Source: Mytilus edulis (Eukaryota; Mollusca; Bivalvia; Mytilida; Mytilidae). From it: DNA of 64,000 bases. The position numbers and the translations under genes were made by a program. The DNA is taken from positions 15,784,867 through 15,848,866 of the forward strand of contig NC_092348.1 of the NCBI RefSeq assembly GCF_963676685.1, written 5' to 3'. Each line of letters starts with the position of its first letter. The stretch's first letter is position 1. Under the pieces are notes generated by a model that saw only the letters and a list, made by a program, of their open reading frames with translations, was not told where the DNA came from and searched no databases. This document shows, piece after piece, positions 45,548 through 56,612 of the stretch.

Positions 45548-46417
45548 TAGTCCTAGATTACTCTGACGTCCAACGGCTGTTTTGCCAGACAAGCTGGGAC
45601 CATGGGACGTCAGAGCTCGTCCCATATCAAAAAGTGGATATTTGCCCACCCAAAATAGATGCGCTGCTTCGTCGCTTCTGGTGCCGACTGACGGCCTTGA
45701 AATTATATAAATCGGGCATCAACATGATCAATGTGTTCATTTTTCATTTATCTCTTCATTTATGTAAGTTTCACCTACCTGTCAACCTTTTATTTTCTCA
45801 TTATTAGACAGTTTTCACAGTGACCCATCGATTTCGGCATTTTGACTTTCACTTTCAAATGGACGTCAAGTTACGAGAATATGCAAATATTTATATTTTT
45901 TCACCTCCTTTGTAGGAGATCGATGATTAACATTTAGTAGCCAACCATGATTTTTCACCTCCTTTACAGGAGATAGGTATGAAGCATTTAGTTCTGACCA
46001 CGTTCCAGTTGGAAGCTCTAGGACATTTAGATAACTTGCATCGTAAATGAACGAGGTGTTACATTATGGTCATTTGCATAAATCATCACTGTTTTCTTGT
46101 GGTCACGTGATAATCTTTGAAAATGAAAGGCAAAATGCAGAAATCGATGGGTCACTGTGAAAACTGTCTAATGATGAGAAAATAAAGGTTGGCAGGTAGG
46201 TGAAACTTACATAAATGTAGAGATAAATGAAAAATGAACAGATTGATGCCTGATTTATATAATTCCAAGGTTGTCAGTCGGCACCAGAAGTGACGAAGCA
46301 GCGCATCTACTTTGGGTGGGCAAATATCCACTTTTTGATATGGGGCGAGCTCTGACGTCCCACGGCCCCAGCTTGTCTGACAAAACAGCCGTTGGACGTC
46401 AGAGTAATCTCGGACTA
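45548..46417. mobile_element. foldback element II (870 bp, arms of about 300 bp)
   Basis: Ends TAGTCCTAGATTACTCTGAC and GTCAGAGTAATCTCGGACTA. The arms run roughly 45548-45850 and 46110-46417 and are about 95% complementary by eye. Both arms keep an inward-reading open frame (SDVQRLFCQTSW, YQKVDICPPK, DALLR.FWCRLT) at 45541-45807 (plus) and 46152-46508 (minus). I recognise no domain. The loop holds a direct repeat, TTTTTCACCTCCTTT..AGGAGAT, at about 45896 and 45950. Flanked by CTTTGAGTC on both sides. Confidence 0.88.
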
Positions 46418-46426
46418 CTTTGAGTC

Positions 46427-46538
46427 TAGCTGCGGAACCGTAGCTCTTATAGATCCTTATGTTATTTTTGACTATTTGCGGGGTCTGCAAATAGTCAAAA
46501 AATAACATAAGGACCTAAGAGCTACGGTTCCGCAGCTA
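46427..46538. mobile_element. foldback element III (112 bp)
   Basis: Almost one hairpin: TAGCTGCGGAACCGTAGCTC to TTTTTGACTATTTGC, a loop of about 7 bases (GGGGTCT), then the complement ending GAGCTACGGTTCCGCAGCTA. Flanked by CTTTGAGTC on both sides. It shares only TAG..CTA with the other two elements. Confidence 0.9.
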
Positions 46539-46652
46539 CTTTGAGTCTAGACAGTGTAGAAATTATATCTTTTATTTTCATAAGACTACAAGACAAAAAT
46601 AAAAGAGCTACCCCCAAAGAGTAATTCAAAGTGCATATAGAATACATTAACA

Positions 46653-46795
46653 ATTAATGAATGGCTGTTATTTATTTTGAATTTATATTTATTTTGAATT
46701 TATTGAACCATTTCGCAGATTATGTTCAATGTGAAGAGTCAAAAATTAATTTTAAGGTTCAATAAATTCAAAACAAATTATTGCCATTCATTATA
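46653..46795. mobile_element. AT-rich foldback element
   Basis: AATGAATGGCTGTTATTTATTTTGAATTTA..ATTGAACC pairs with GGTTCAATAAATTCAAAACAAATTATTGCCATTCATT. There is a tandem TTTATTTTGAATTTATA in the left arm. The target duplication is unclear. Confidence 0.75.
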
Positions 46796-46849
46796 AATAA
46801 ATTTCTATCAAAAATAAGGCTCAAAGATATATATATTAATAAGTAAAAT

Positions 46850-46950
46850 CACAAAAATACTGAACTCCAAAGAAAATTCAATAAGGAAATTCCCAAATCA
46901 AATGGCAAAATCAAAAGTTCAAACACATCAAACGAATAGTTAAAATTGTA
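46850..46950 (-). repeat. dispersed repeat fragment
   Basis: AAAATCACAAAAATACTGAACTCC..CAAATGGCAAAATCAAA..TCAAACACATCAAACGAATAG matches 18005-18130. From 46951 to 47579 only two copies of ATCACAGTCACTTGAAAATYTAGAGC (about 47224 and 47265; a third at 47845) stand out. Confidence 0.65.
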
Positions 46951-47648
46951 CCTTGATTAGTCAAAATATCCTTACTGTGATTCGAAAGAGGTCCCAAATT
47001 GTCATTGTTAATGTTATTTTTAGAACAAATTTAAGGTGATCCTACAAAATTAGTCAATATTTTTATCGTTAAAAGAAAGTTCATTTTATTGTTTATAATG
47101 CACCAAAAATTACTGTTAAAGTCATTTGCCATGAAAACTTAACGTTATTCTTCATGAAGGTACCCCCATTACAACCCTCATACATGGTATCTAGAGCAAT
47201 AAATAATAGTCCCATATCACCATGATCACAGTCACTTGAAAATTTAGAGCATTATAGTTCCTGATCACAGTCACTTGAAAATCTAGAGCAATAATCATGA
47301 TAATAGTCCAAATACATTTAATTATGATTAAGATGCAAGGCTATTCTTATTTTATTTTCTTAAATTAAAAGAGGGTAGTAATGCCCTGTAAAGTATGGGG
47401 TCAAACAGTAGTTTTTGGCTACCGTTAGAGTCAAATTGGTTAAAATTTTACCCTGATTCTTCATTAGTCGCATATAATTATTATTACCATTACTTTTTAA
47501 AAAATTTTAGCGTCTAAAAAAAGGGCACATTTTATCGTCATGCACTAATATATATTTTGTCTTATATATTATGTACTGTAGTACGACACTAAATTAAAAA
47601 AAACTGACATGGAAGGTAACACCCAGCCACCGAAAGCTTCATTTTTAT

Positions 47649-47752
47649 GAAGCCCAGGTGGTCGTCTGGTCTAGAGTGCTGGTTACAGTGCAGGCGATTT
47701 GATGTTACGATATCTCAGTAGCATGGGTTCGAATCCCGGCAAGGGAAGAACA
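47649..47752 (+). repeat. tRNA-derived SINE, copy 1
   Basis: GAAGCCCAGGTGGTCGTCTG, A-box-like TGGTCTAGAGTGCTGG, B-box GGTTCGAATCCCGGC. No folded, complete tRNA; the anticodon arm is not tRNA-like. Confidence 0.75.
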
Positions 47753-48437
47753 AAAATTGCGAAAGCAAATTTACAGATCTGACATTTTTCAGTTGATGTT
47801 TAGACAGGTTGTATATATTTACATGTATATATGTATATATATGATCACAGTCACTTGAAAATTTAGAGCATTATAAAATGTAGTTAGTTAAATGCATTTT
47901 GTTTAAATATACTTCTTCACTTTTTTGGTCTTTTGGAAAATGTTGTTTGTGCTGTATTTAGACCCTCTGAACTGCTGGTTAAATCTGAACCGCTGGTTAA
48001 CTTAACAGCCGGTTTATCTGAACCGCCGGTTAATTGACAACCGCCGGTTACCATAATATATAAATAGGGTGCAAATATTAATCCACCATTCTGCCTGTGA
48101 TGAAGGTCCTTTTTGGACCGAAACCAGTCAGGCTATGAAACATCACCAGGCGCTGTTAATTATGTGTATTGGTATATATACTATATTTTTATGCTTTTAC
48201 GTTTTTCTCACTGATACACATAATTAATATGGCTTCTACTAACAAAGCTCCATTTGCAGTTAATGTGTTTAGAGACCACTTATGTCAGTACACCTTTCCT
48301 ATATTGCCTGTATTTAGACCCTTCTACAACGAAATTTGTTTTACATGCACACGTATAAAAATTGCGGTTTTTATCCAACGCAATCATAGGTTTGAACATA
48401 TTTTTCAATTTAGACTAGTTTATATATATATATATAT

Positions 48438-48549
48438 GAAGCCCAGTTGGTCATGTTGGTCATGTGGTTTAGCGCGCCGGTTACAGTGCAGGCGATTTGG
48501 TGTCATGATATCTCAGAAGCATTGGTTTGAATCCTGGCGAGGGAAGAAC
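48438..48549 (+). repeat. tRNA-derived SINE, copy 2
   Basis: Same module with a decayed B-box (GGTTTGAATCCTGGC) and a duplicated GGTCATGT in the first part. Confidence 0.7.
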
Positions 48550-48647
48550 AAAATAACTTGTGAAAGCAAATTTACACATCTAACATTATATACAACTCGT
48601 TTAAACATCGACCCAACAATGTTAGATCTGTAAATTTAACATTTTTA

Positions 48648-48752
48648 GTTTTTCCCTTGCCGGGATTCGAACCCATACTACTGAGATATCGTGACACCAA
48701 ATCGACTGCACTGTAACCAGTGCTCTAGACCACACGATCACCTGGGCTTCAT
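48648..48752 (-). repeat. tRNA-derived SINE, copy 3
   Basis: GCCGGGATTCGAACCCATAC is the reversed B-box and CCAGTGCTCTAGACCACACG the reversed A-box. It is inverted relative to copies 1 and 2. Confidence 0.75.
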
Positions 48753-49059
48753 AAAAATGAAGCTTTCGGTGGCCGGGTGTTACCTTTCCATGTCAGTTTT
48801 TATCTAACGTCGTACTAATATATATATATAAAAATTGTACACAACAACAATAACAAAAAAAGGAACTATAAATGTAATTATTAATAAATATCCTTTATCA
48901 GTAAATAATATGATTGTTTTTTTTGTTATTGGTGTTGTTGTGTACACTTTTTAGGCGTTTATATAATTTATTTATTGTGTACATGTATCTTTACTCGAAA
49001 AGATCCAGCGCCCTAGTGGAAAAAATCGTTGACTATTATTCAGATGTTTTATAATTACA

Positions 49060-49212
49060 CCCAACAGTGTTAGAGTTTTCTGCTGACAAATTTTTGTCTG
49101 TCCCTCAGCATGCTCAGTGGGATTCCAACTCACACCTTTGATACACTACAACACCAATTGCTTATCCTCATGTCCAGAGCTCTACACCACTCGACCACAG
49201 TCTATAGGATAC
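49060..49212 (-). repeat. tRNA-derived SINE, second family
   Basis: On the minus strand: ACTGTGGTCGAGTGGTGTAG AGC (A-box-like), then GTGAGTTGGAATCCCACTGA (B-box-like) and a GACAGACAAAAATTTGTCAG tail. The first part resembles a leucine or serine tRNA. Confidence 0.65.
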
Positions 49213-49470
49213 TTATTTTCCATAGTCCATCGATGCAGCATGTTAATGTTGGCGACCTATGTGCACAGTCAGTAAATTTTTAATGGGAACAACCTATGGT
49301 GAAACCTCATGTAAAATTTAATGGCTGTGCATATACCATATTAGGTCATTGACGGCTTGTACATAATCCACTCTTATATTTATCATCTGTTTATTATATA
49401 TTTATTCATTAAATAACAGTTTATAACATTCTTTTTTTATTTTGCCAGAAAGCAAGAGAGACATGTTATC

Positions 49471-51744
49471 ATGGTTAATTTGATTAAATTTGTTTTTAGT
49501 TCATTATTTTTCTCAAAAGATATATATTCTGCTGCCATGGCTGTAAAGCTTTTGTTCATTACAAAATCATTGTACTCTGTATTTATAGGAAAAGTCTTCA
49601 CACACAACATAATTGGTGTTCAATCAAAGTTTTCCACATCATCATGTCTTTTAAATGGTTACAGAGAGGCAACTTCAACTACAGAATTTGATGAATCTAT
49701 GCTAGAGTTTGTTGTGTGTCCATTATCAAAAACTAAATTAAGGTAAGAGCTTGTATGTTTAATGAAAAGTGTCCTATCCCAATATAACGTTAGTCATGTT
49801 AGTACATTTTGTATGAGGACAATAAACAAAGTGTCCCTGGACTAGTATACACACTAATATAACCTGACATTGCATTACGGTAAGTACCAGAACAAGGAAC
49901 AAGAACTACTTTTAGGAGCTGTTAAAAATACAGTATTATAGGATCTCGGTCCTATAGTTTGGTCCTGAATGATGTATTACATAGTAAAACATGTTTACCC
50001 TATGTTTAAAAAATTCAGACATGCATATATTATTTGAAAACAGTTGAATTTTGAATTTTGAATAGACATTGATTTAAACACATTTTCTGTTGTGTATACA
50101 GGTAAAGTGTATCTGTGTACTATGTGTCTATCTAAATATGTATATATTTTTTCATTGTGTATTTATCTCAAAATTTATAATATTTTGTTTTATATGTTTA
50201 TTGTGTAAATATTTACCTGTTTTCTTTTTGTATATAAAATCTTCATATACATGGAGGGACTAAATATTCATTCATTCATTTATTCATTTCGTTTGTTAGT
50301 TTGTTCCTTCATACGTTCGTTTGGAAAAGAACAACTGTCACCAAAAAAGATATCTGAATAGTTGTATATAGTGTAGTTATATAATTAAATGGGTGGTGTT
50401 TGTGCCAGAATGTTCTTACAAATATGTCTAATCTTGGGAATGACATAACAATAAAATTTGGTCATTAAGGCATAGCATATTTTCATTTTTTGCTCACCTG
50501 GCCCAAAGGGCCAAGTGAGTTTAATATAGGACCCTATGGGAAATGCATACAAATGACTTCTTTTAGAGAACCACTGAATGGAATGAAATCAAACATAGCA
50601 TGAATGTTCCTTATGAGGTGCTGACCAAGTGTTGTTACTTTGTAGCTGATCCATCATCCAAGATGGCCGCCAGGGGGGGACTTAGTTTAACATAGGACCC
50701 TATGGGAAATGCACACAAATGATTTCTTTTAGAGAACCACTGAATGGAATAAAACCAAACATGGCATGAATGTTCCTTATGAGGTACTGACCAAGTGTTG
50801 TTACTTTGTAGCTGATCCATCATCCAAGATGGCCGACAGCAGGGGACTTAGTTTAATATAGGACCCTATGGGAAATGCATACAAATATCTTCTTTTAGAG
50901 AACCACTGAGTGGAATGAAACCAAACATAGCACGAATGTTCCTTATGAGGTACTGACCAAGTATTGTTACTTTGTAGCTGATTCATCATCCAAGATGGCC
51001 GCCAGCCTTGGACTTAGTTTAACATAGGACCCTAGGGGAAATGCATACAAATTTCTATTTTTAGAGAACCACTGAATTGAATGAAACCAAACATGTTTGT
51101 TCCTTTCCTTTTGAGGTGCTTGCCAATTGTTGATACTTTGTAGCCAAATTATATCTTTTTTTATATGATTTCAAAAACCCAAGTAAATCAGGTGAGCGAT
51201 ACAGGCTCTTGAGAGCCTATAGTTCCTGTAAAGCTTTTCTTCTTTAGTTAAAGCATATGAGTAATGGTATCATGTAAAGTTTTAATTTTGATGAATTTTG
51301 CAGGGCCAAATCTGTTTCAAAAACCATCTTGTTACATACAATTATTCATTATTCTTTTTTTAGTCGCACAAGAATTATGATTCTGTCAAATTGTTTTGTC
51401 AACCTAAACCCAAACATGTTAAAACCATGACAGAAAATGTCAACAGTAGTTCAGTTATTGAATACTATCAGGAAATGCATTTCATTTAAAAAAATAATAG
51501 ATGCTTATTGTTTAAATGCATCAAATAAGAAAATAAAATGGGCAAATAAATGTGGAGTGTTATTGATTGTCATTACAAACTGTCCTGTTCTCTTTGCAGG
51601 TATGACAAAGATAATAATGAGCTGGTTTGTGATGAGATTCAAGTAGCATATCCAATTATTAATGGTATACCAAATCTGATACCTCAAGATGCCAGAAATT
51701 TAAAAATAGCATCTAATGGAACTTCAAACACTGGAAAATCTTAA
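49471..51744 (+). CDS. PYURF: PREY, Trm112-like mitochondrial protein, two coding exons
   Basis: Exon 1 is 49471-49742 and exon 2 is 51600-51744. The split arginine codon AG|G restores frame and gives 138 residues. The C-terminal half is the Trm112p/UPF0434 domain: MLEFVVCPLSKTKLR, ELVCDEIQVAYPIINGIPNL and IPQDAR. The N-terminal part is basic, hydroxylated and free of acidic residues in long runs, as in a mitochondrial targeting sequence. The human protein PREY is mitochondrial and is reported to support complex I assembly and coenzyme Q synthesis. Two starts are possible: ATG 49471 or ATG 49537 (MAVKLLFITK). A TTTTTTTATTTTGCCAG at 49432-49448 suggests the coding exon is preceded by an untranslated exon. 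A mobile element (50492-51227) lies in the intron. AATAAA overlaps the stop (51744-51749). Confidence 0.9.
50492..51227 (+). mobile_element. 'GCTCACCTGGCCC' element with 166-bp tandem core, in PREY intron
   Basis: It opens with the hairpin CTCACCTGGCCC-AAA-GGGCCAAGTGAG and ends CAGGTGAGCGATACAGG plus the hairpin AGGCTCTTGAGAGCCT. Between are four tandem units starting ATAGGACCCTATGGGAAATG at 50527, 50693, 50859 and 51024. The minus-strand ORFs at 50635-50989 are two copies of one ORF created by the tandem core. Confidence 0.85.
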
Positions 51745-52006
51745 ATAAAATATATAAACATAATTAGATTGATTTTGGTTGATTTTTTTTCTACTTGATG
51801 ATGATTTTTTCACATGTTTATTTCTTTATCATGTTTATAAATTAATGGTTTGCTTGGTCCTATGGTCCATAGTTTTAATTGTTTTTTTTTCTCTTCATCT
51901 ACAAGATCAATTTCATCCAAACTTTGGACTATTTTTTGTTCTTAGGCTATTATCGGGACAATTTTTCTAATTTTTGACTAATTCTTAACTAATTCTTGTT
52001 AATTTT

Positions 52007-52012
52007 AATAAA
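52007..52012 (+). terminator. candidate distal poly(A) signal of PREY
   Basis: AATAAA 263 bases after the stop codon. An alternative overlaps the stop itself at 51744-51749, which is unusually close. Confidence 0.35.
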
Positions 52013-52206
52013 TAGATAAAACACTACACAAACATAGGTAAGCAAAACCAGATTTGAAAAAAAATGCTGAAATGATTGAAACTATTGAATGACTAATAAG
52101 AAACTGTAGACAGTAAAAAGATCCATAATAATGGCAGTATGACTGAATCATTGGATGATTATTTATATGACTTATTGACCATTAATGATAATTTTGTACT
52201 AATTTT

Positions 52207-54537
52207 TATACGACCGCAAAAAAGTTTTGGTCGTATATTGGTATGACGTTGGCGTCGTCGTCATCGTCCGAAGACATTTGGTTTATATAACTTTAGAATA
52301 AGTAAATAGAAATCTATGAAATTTAAACACAAGGTTTATGACCATAAAAGGAAGGCTAGGATTGATTTTGGGAGTTTTGGTCCTAAAAGTTTAGGAATTA
52401 GGGGCTAAAAAGGGCCCAAATAAGCATTTTTCTTGGTTTTCGTACAATAACTTTAGTATAACTAAACAGAAATCTATGAAAATTGAAGATAAGGTTAATA
52501 ACCACAAAAGGAAGGTTGGGATTGGTTTTGGGAGTTTTGGTCCCAACAGTTAAGGATTTAGGGGCCAAAAGGGGCCAAAATTAAACTTTGTTTGATTTCA
52601 TCAAAAAATGAATTATTGGGGTTCTTTGATATGCCAAATCTAACTGTGTTTTTAGGTTCTTAATTTTTGGTCCTGTTTTCAAATCCGTCTACATTAAGGT
52701 CCAAAGGGTCCAAAATTAAACTAAAACTAAGTTTTGTTTTAACAAAAATTGAATTCTTGGGGTTCTTTGATATGCTAAATCTAAACATGTACTTAGATTT
52801 TTGATTATGGGCCCAGTTTTCAAGTTGGTCCAAATCCGGGTCCAAAATTAAACTTTGTTTGATTTTAACAAAAATTGATTATATGGGGTTCTTCAATATG
52901 CTGAATCTATTACCATGTATTTAGATTTTTAATATTTTGCGCCGGTTATCAAATTGGTCCACAATGAGGTCTTAAGGGTCTAAAATTGAACATTATTTGA
53001 TTTCATAAAAAATTGAACTCTTGGGGTTATATGATATGTTGAATCTTACCATGCATTTAGATTTGGGATATTGGACCATAAAAGGTAAATGTCCTATTTA
53101 AAATTTTTAAGTTTTTGGGATACGACTGCTTTCAAGCAATCTGTAGACTTATACCATTGACTCAGGGCCTTGCCCTCTCGTCAACCGCTTTATTCTAAAC
53201 ATTAAGAAACATCTCAGATTCTTATGATTGCCTTGCTTTAAAATGTAAAAAAAACAAAGGATTGAACTTAATCAACTTTCCTATAATGTTCTTTTCATAA
53301 TCTTCATGTTTGATATTTCCCTTGACTTATATGCGTGTTTTTAACAACACGGAATATCAGAATTAAGCAGTATTTATAATTAGTGTTTTTATAAATTTAG
53401 AAACACGTGAGAGGGAATTCCCCAATTTTGATAAAAATGCGAGAGTTCTCTGAATTCTGATAAATCTATTTCTGTCACATAAGAACTGAAGTGGAGTTTT
53501 TCTTATATGTCACTGTTATGAAACTGATACTTCTATAAAGAAATAGAGAACCGTCTAGGTCGTTTAATATAACATTTAATATACTTTCTTGCTCCAGGGT
53601 TTGTTTAGGTAATTATGCGCATGCGTAAAGTTTTCTTGACTCCAAGGGGTACAAGATTGAATGGTTGCTCAGGAGTCCCCACTCAATTGATTAATTTAAA
53701 ACTCATGTGATCCTTTCTATGTATCTCTGCTATTAAGGGTTATTGTTGTTGGATAATTTTAAATCATATGCATCATTTAAATTAAAATAAATGTAGTCCA
53801 CATCGTAAAGGTGTAACTCAACACCCTTTCAGACGAAATAGAGTCTTCCATATTATCGTTTCCCGTCAGGAAGCAACTTACGTCAATTCTGAATCAAAAC
53901 ACGTCGAGAAAAATTAACTCGTTCTGTCGATAAACGTCGTATTATATTAAAAATGATCGCAATTTAAACCGAGGAATGTGTACGGAAAGGAGACATGACC
54001 ACTGACCCAAAGGAAATGAAATATTTAAGTTATGAATAAGGGTTCTTCCTAGAATTAACGTAGGAAAATAGGTGATAAGATACGATGTGAAATACCTTCT
54101 ATCACTCTGAGTTTCAGTGACTACTGTGGAAAGTAAACTTGGAATTAATGGTACAAAAATAAAACACAATAGGCCTAAGTACATTGTTCATACACTTGTA
54201 TCCGGGATTGGCTATTTTGTAACTATTCAGTTACGTAAATTACATTTTACATGTGCAGTTGAATTAGTTTTGAAAATAATATTATCCAGCTACATGTATA
54301 CATGTGTCAATGAAAACAATGGCAATCGTATCCTTCAGAACAATCTGCTCTTTGATTAAGTTTAAGTTTTTAGACCACATTCATTCTGTGTCAGAAACCT
54401 ATGTTGTATAAACTATTTAATCACAATCCAAATTCAGAGCTGTATCAAGCTTAAATGTTGTGTCCATACTTGCCCCAACTGTTCAGGATTCGATCTCTGC
54501 GGTCGTATAAAGCTGCGCCCTGCGGAGTATCTGGTTA
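52207..54537 (+). mobile_element. 'ATACGACCGCAAAA' element, copy A
   Basis: The left end is the hairpin ATACGACC-GCAAAAAAGTTTT-GGTCGTAT, followed by CGTCGTCGTCATCG. Two modules of about 130 bases (AGAAATCTATGAA..AGGAAGGTTGGGATTG) and four of about 135-140 bases (TTGATTTCATCAAAAA..GGGGTTCTTTGATATGC) follow in tandem. The right end GGTCGTATAAAGCTGCGCCC then TGCGGAGTATCTGGTT lies at 54504-54537. The stretch 53160-54480 has no counterpart in copy B and is probably a later insertion. Its ORFs were not recognised. Confidence 0.7.
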
Positions 54538-54944
54538 TGTCTTAAAAACTATTTGCCTGTTTAAATATTTTAACTGTAATAGATAGATCAAATTTGCACA
54601 GAGCAAACATGTAAACCATTTACAAGATTTAAATGCCAGTATGACAAAAACTTTGTGATGATTCCTACATTGCCTTTCAAAACAAATTTTGACTAAATAT
54701 CGTTTTTTTTTGCGTATAATCTAGAAAACTATAAGTTTGGTAGAAATGTTTGCATTGGAAATTACCAGCATTGAATGCACACCATCTTAGAAAAATGTCA
54801 ATGAGAACAAAACCAATTAAGATCTAGAGTAAATGAAACAACGATTTCTGTCTACTTGATGAATATTGCACTATATACTTGTTTTTAAAATCTTATTTGA
54901 CATTGCCAAAAAAGCATGAAGTTTGGCTAACCACAAAACCAGGT

Positions 54945-55185
54945 TTAACCATGTTAACCCACCATTTAATCTTAAAATGTCCTGTACCAAGTCAGGAAAA
55001 TGGCAGTTGTTTTCTTATAGTTCGCTTCTGTGTGTGTTACATTGTTGTTTGGTTTGTTGTGGCATTTATGTATTTCTGTTGTTTCGTTGTTTTCATCTTA
55101 TAGTTGATGTGTATCCCTCGGTTTTAGTTTGTAACCCGGATTTGTTGTCCCTAAATCGATATGACTTTCGACAAGCGGTATACTA
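54945..55185 (+). repeat. dispersed repeat, partial copy
   Basis: ACCAAGTCAGGAAAATGGCA..ATAGTTGATGTGTATCCCTC..GTAACCCGGATTTGTTG is the reverse complement of the first part of 15736-16250. The ORFs at 54879-55318 are read through it. Confidence 0.7.
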
Positions 55186-55439
55186 CTGTTGCGTTTATTT
55201 AAGACTTATTTGCTTTTTACAGATTTTTTTTATTTCAAATAATTCCTTCCAAAAGGTTGACTTTCAAGGTTTTTTTGGTTGTTCTGTTCATACAATGTTT
55301 TGTATGCCCTTTTCCTAATGGAGCTGATTTGTTCTAACTTTTTAAAATTCTGGATGCTTGAAAAAAGCAGAAAATTCCAATTTCATATAGATTGGTGCCT
55401 AAATTACTTATTTTACTTTCAATGTTGTATTACTTTAAT

Positions 55440-55545
55440 AGTATCAAATATCCATGAAGAAATGAGGTCAAGGCCAGGGACCGACCCTACACATGCAAAC
55501 TTTACAATAATTGTATTCACACATGTAGTTCACCTATCATTATAG
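55440..55545 (+). repeat. diverged unit of the 146-bp repeat
   Basis: TGAAGAAATGAGGTCAAGGCC..CACATGCAAACTTTACAATAATT..CACATGTAGTTCACCTAT parallels one unit of 335-880. Confidence 0.55.
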
Positions 55546-56612
55546 TAGCTGAGTAACTGATATCATCACTCAACCTAAATGTCGACTAATGAACTATGAC
55601 GTCATAGTGAACTACGACAATATTGGTTCAGAGAAAGATGAAGCAGCCAGACAGAAAGTTAAACCTTAATGTATCCCTTAATTTTTGAAACAGACCTAAT
55701 CACGAATAGTTAACAAACTCTAAAGAATAACACCTAGATAAGACGTAAACTGACATCGGATACATGTGTCTCATTCCATCATAGACATCTCAGTTGTTAC
55801 AGCTGAACCAACCACTGGTCAAGTTAATTATCGATATTCTATATAAAATACCTATATATGATAGCGACCGCTGCAGACAGTAAAACCATTCTCTTACACA
55901 TTAAACGAGCTCATGTGAATCAATGTGCCAGATTAGTTTCTGTTTACTAGTATCTGTTGAGCATAAGTTTAGCCTTGGATGTGACCACAGACTTCTCTAT
56001 AACAACAGATACCAATACAGTACAGTTTCCATGAACCAAAGATCTTTTTGACCCGCGTCTGCATGTGTTTATTGAACTGAATACGGCCGGGTATCGTTGG
56101 GTTTGTCGGAAAACATAATAGGGCCCTTCATCGGTTGTGTTGGATAGAAGATCTTCATGTCAGTGTCTAATAATCTTAATAATGATATGTAGATATCTGC
56201 AACTGTATCAACTGGTTATCATCGATAATGAAAGTTGATCGACCAAGCCCTGACAATAATCGTTTTAAAGTTAATATCACAAAAAAAAATGACAAATCAA
56301 ACTAAAATAACCCAAAATGGTCTTAGTGCCTAAGTAAAGACGATAACAGACTTTGCATTTCCCATTATGATTTCTCTGATAGAGGATGGCTGATTACAAG
56401 GAGATAATAAACCACGAGCTATAAAATAACTGTTTCACAAACTACATTGATTCCTATTATCGAAACCACAATCCTGTCCTAAAATGTGCTCTAACTTAAA
56501 GTTGCCGGATTTGCGGTTACACATTAAACGACGGGTGGACATATCTGCTTATCCTTGAGGAGATAAACCACCAGGGTTTTAATTGCATTGGGGTTTGTGT
56601 TGCTCAGTTTCT
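55546..56612. other. intergenic, no gene seen
   Basis: Contains the palindrome CTATGACGTCATAG (55594-55607), which includes a full CRE-type site, and no recognisable coding sequence or repeat. Confidence 0.45.

Larger units (their letters stand above)
47580..48817. mobile_element. composite of inverted SINE copies
   Basis: Arms of about 200 bases face each other: 47580-47783 and 48621-48817. They include AGTACGACACTAAAT / ATCTAACGTCGTACT, the AACTGACATGGAAGGTAACA block, CCGAAAGCTTCATTTTTATG and the tRNA-like module. Between them lie a cluster of AACCGCCGGTTA words (47969-48053), a hammerhead-like motif (48093-48133) and a third tRNA-like copy (48438-48549). The 154-residue ORF at 48169-48633 runs through the last of these and is not accepted as a gene. 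Confidence 0.75.

Noticed and set aside
47649..47752. A possible functional tRNA gene
   Set aside because: A- and B-box-like words are present but no complete cloverleaf can be formed, and it is repeated within a composite element.
48169..48633. A 154-residue ORF
   Set aside because: It runs through a (TA)n tract and into a tRNA-like SINE and shows no recognisable domain. The first 90 residues remain unexplained but are not enough for a gene call.
50635..50989. Two similar minus-strand ORFs that could suggest a gene family
   Set aside because: They are the same reading frame in neighbouring units of a 166-base tandem repeat.
51779..51970. A 63-residue hydrophobic ORF just after PREY, considered as PIGY because vertebrates carry PREY and PIGY on one transcript
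   Set aside because: It has no ATG at its start and no resemblance to the two-helix PIGY sequence that I can see.
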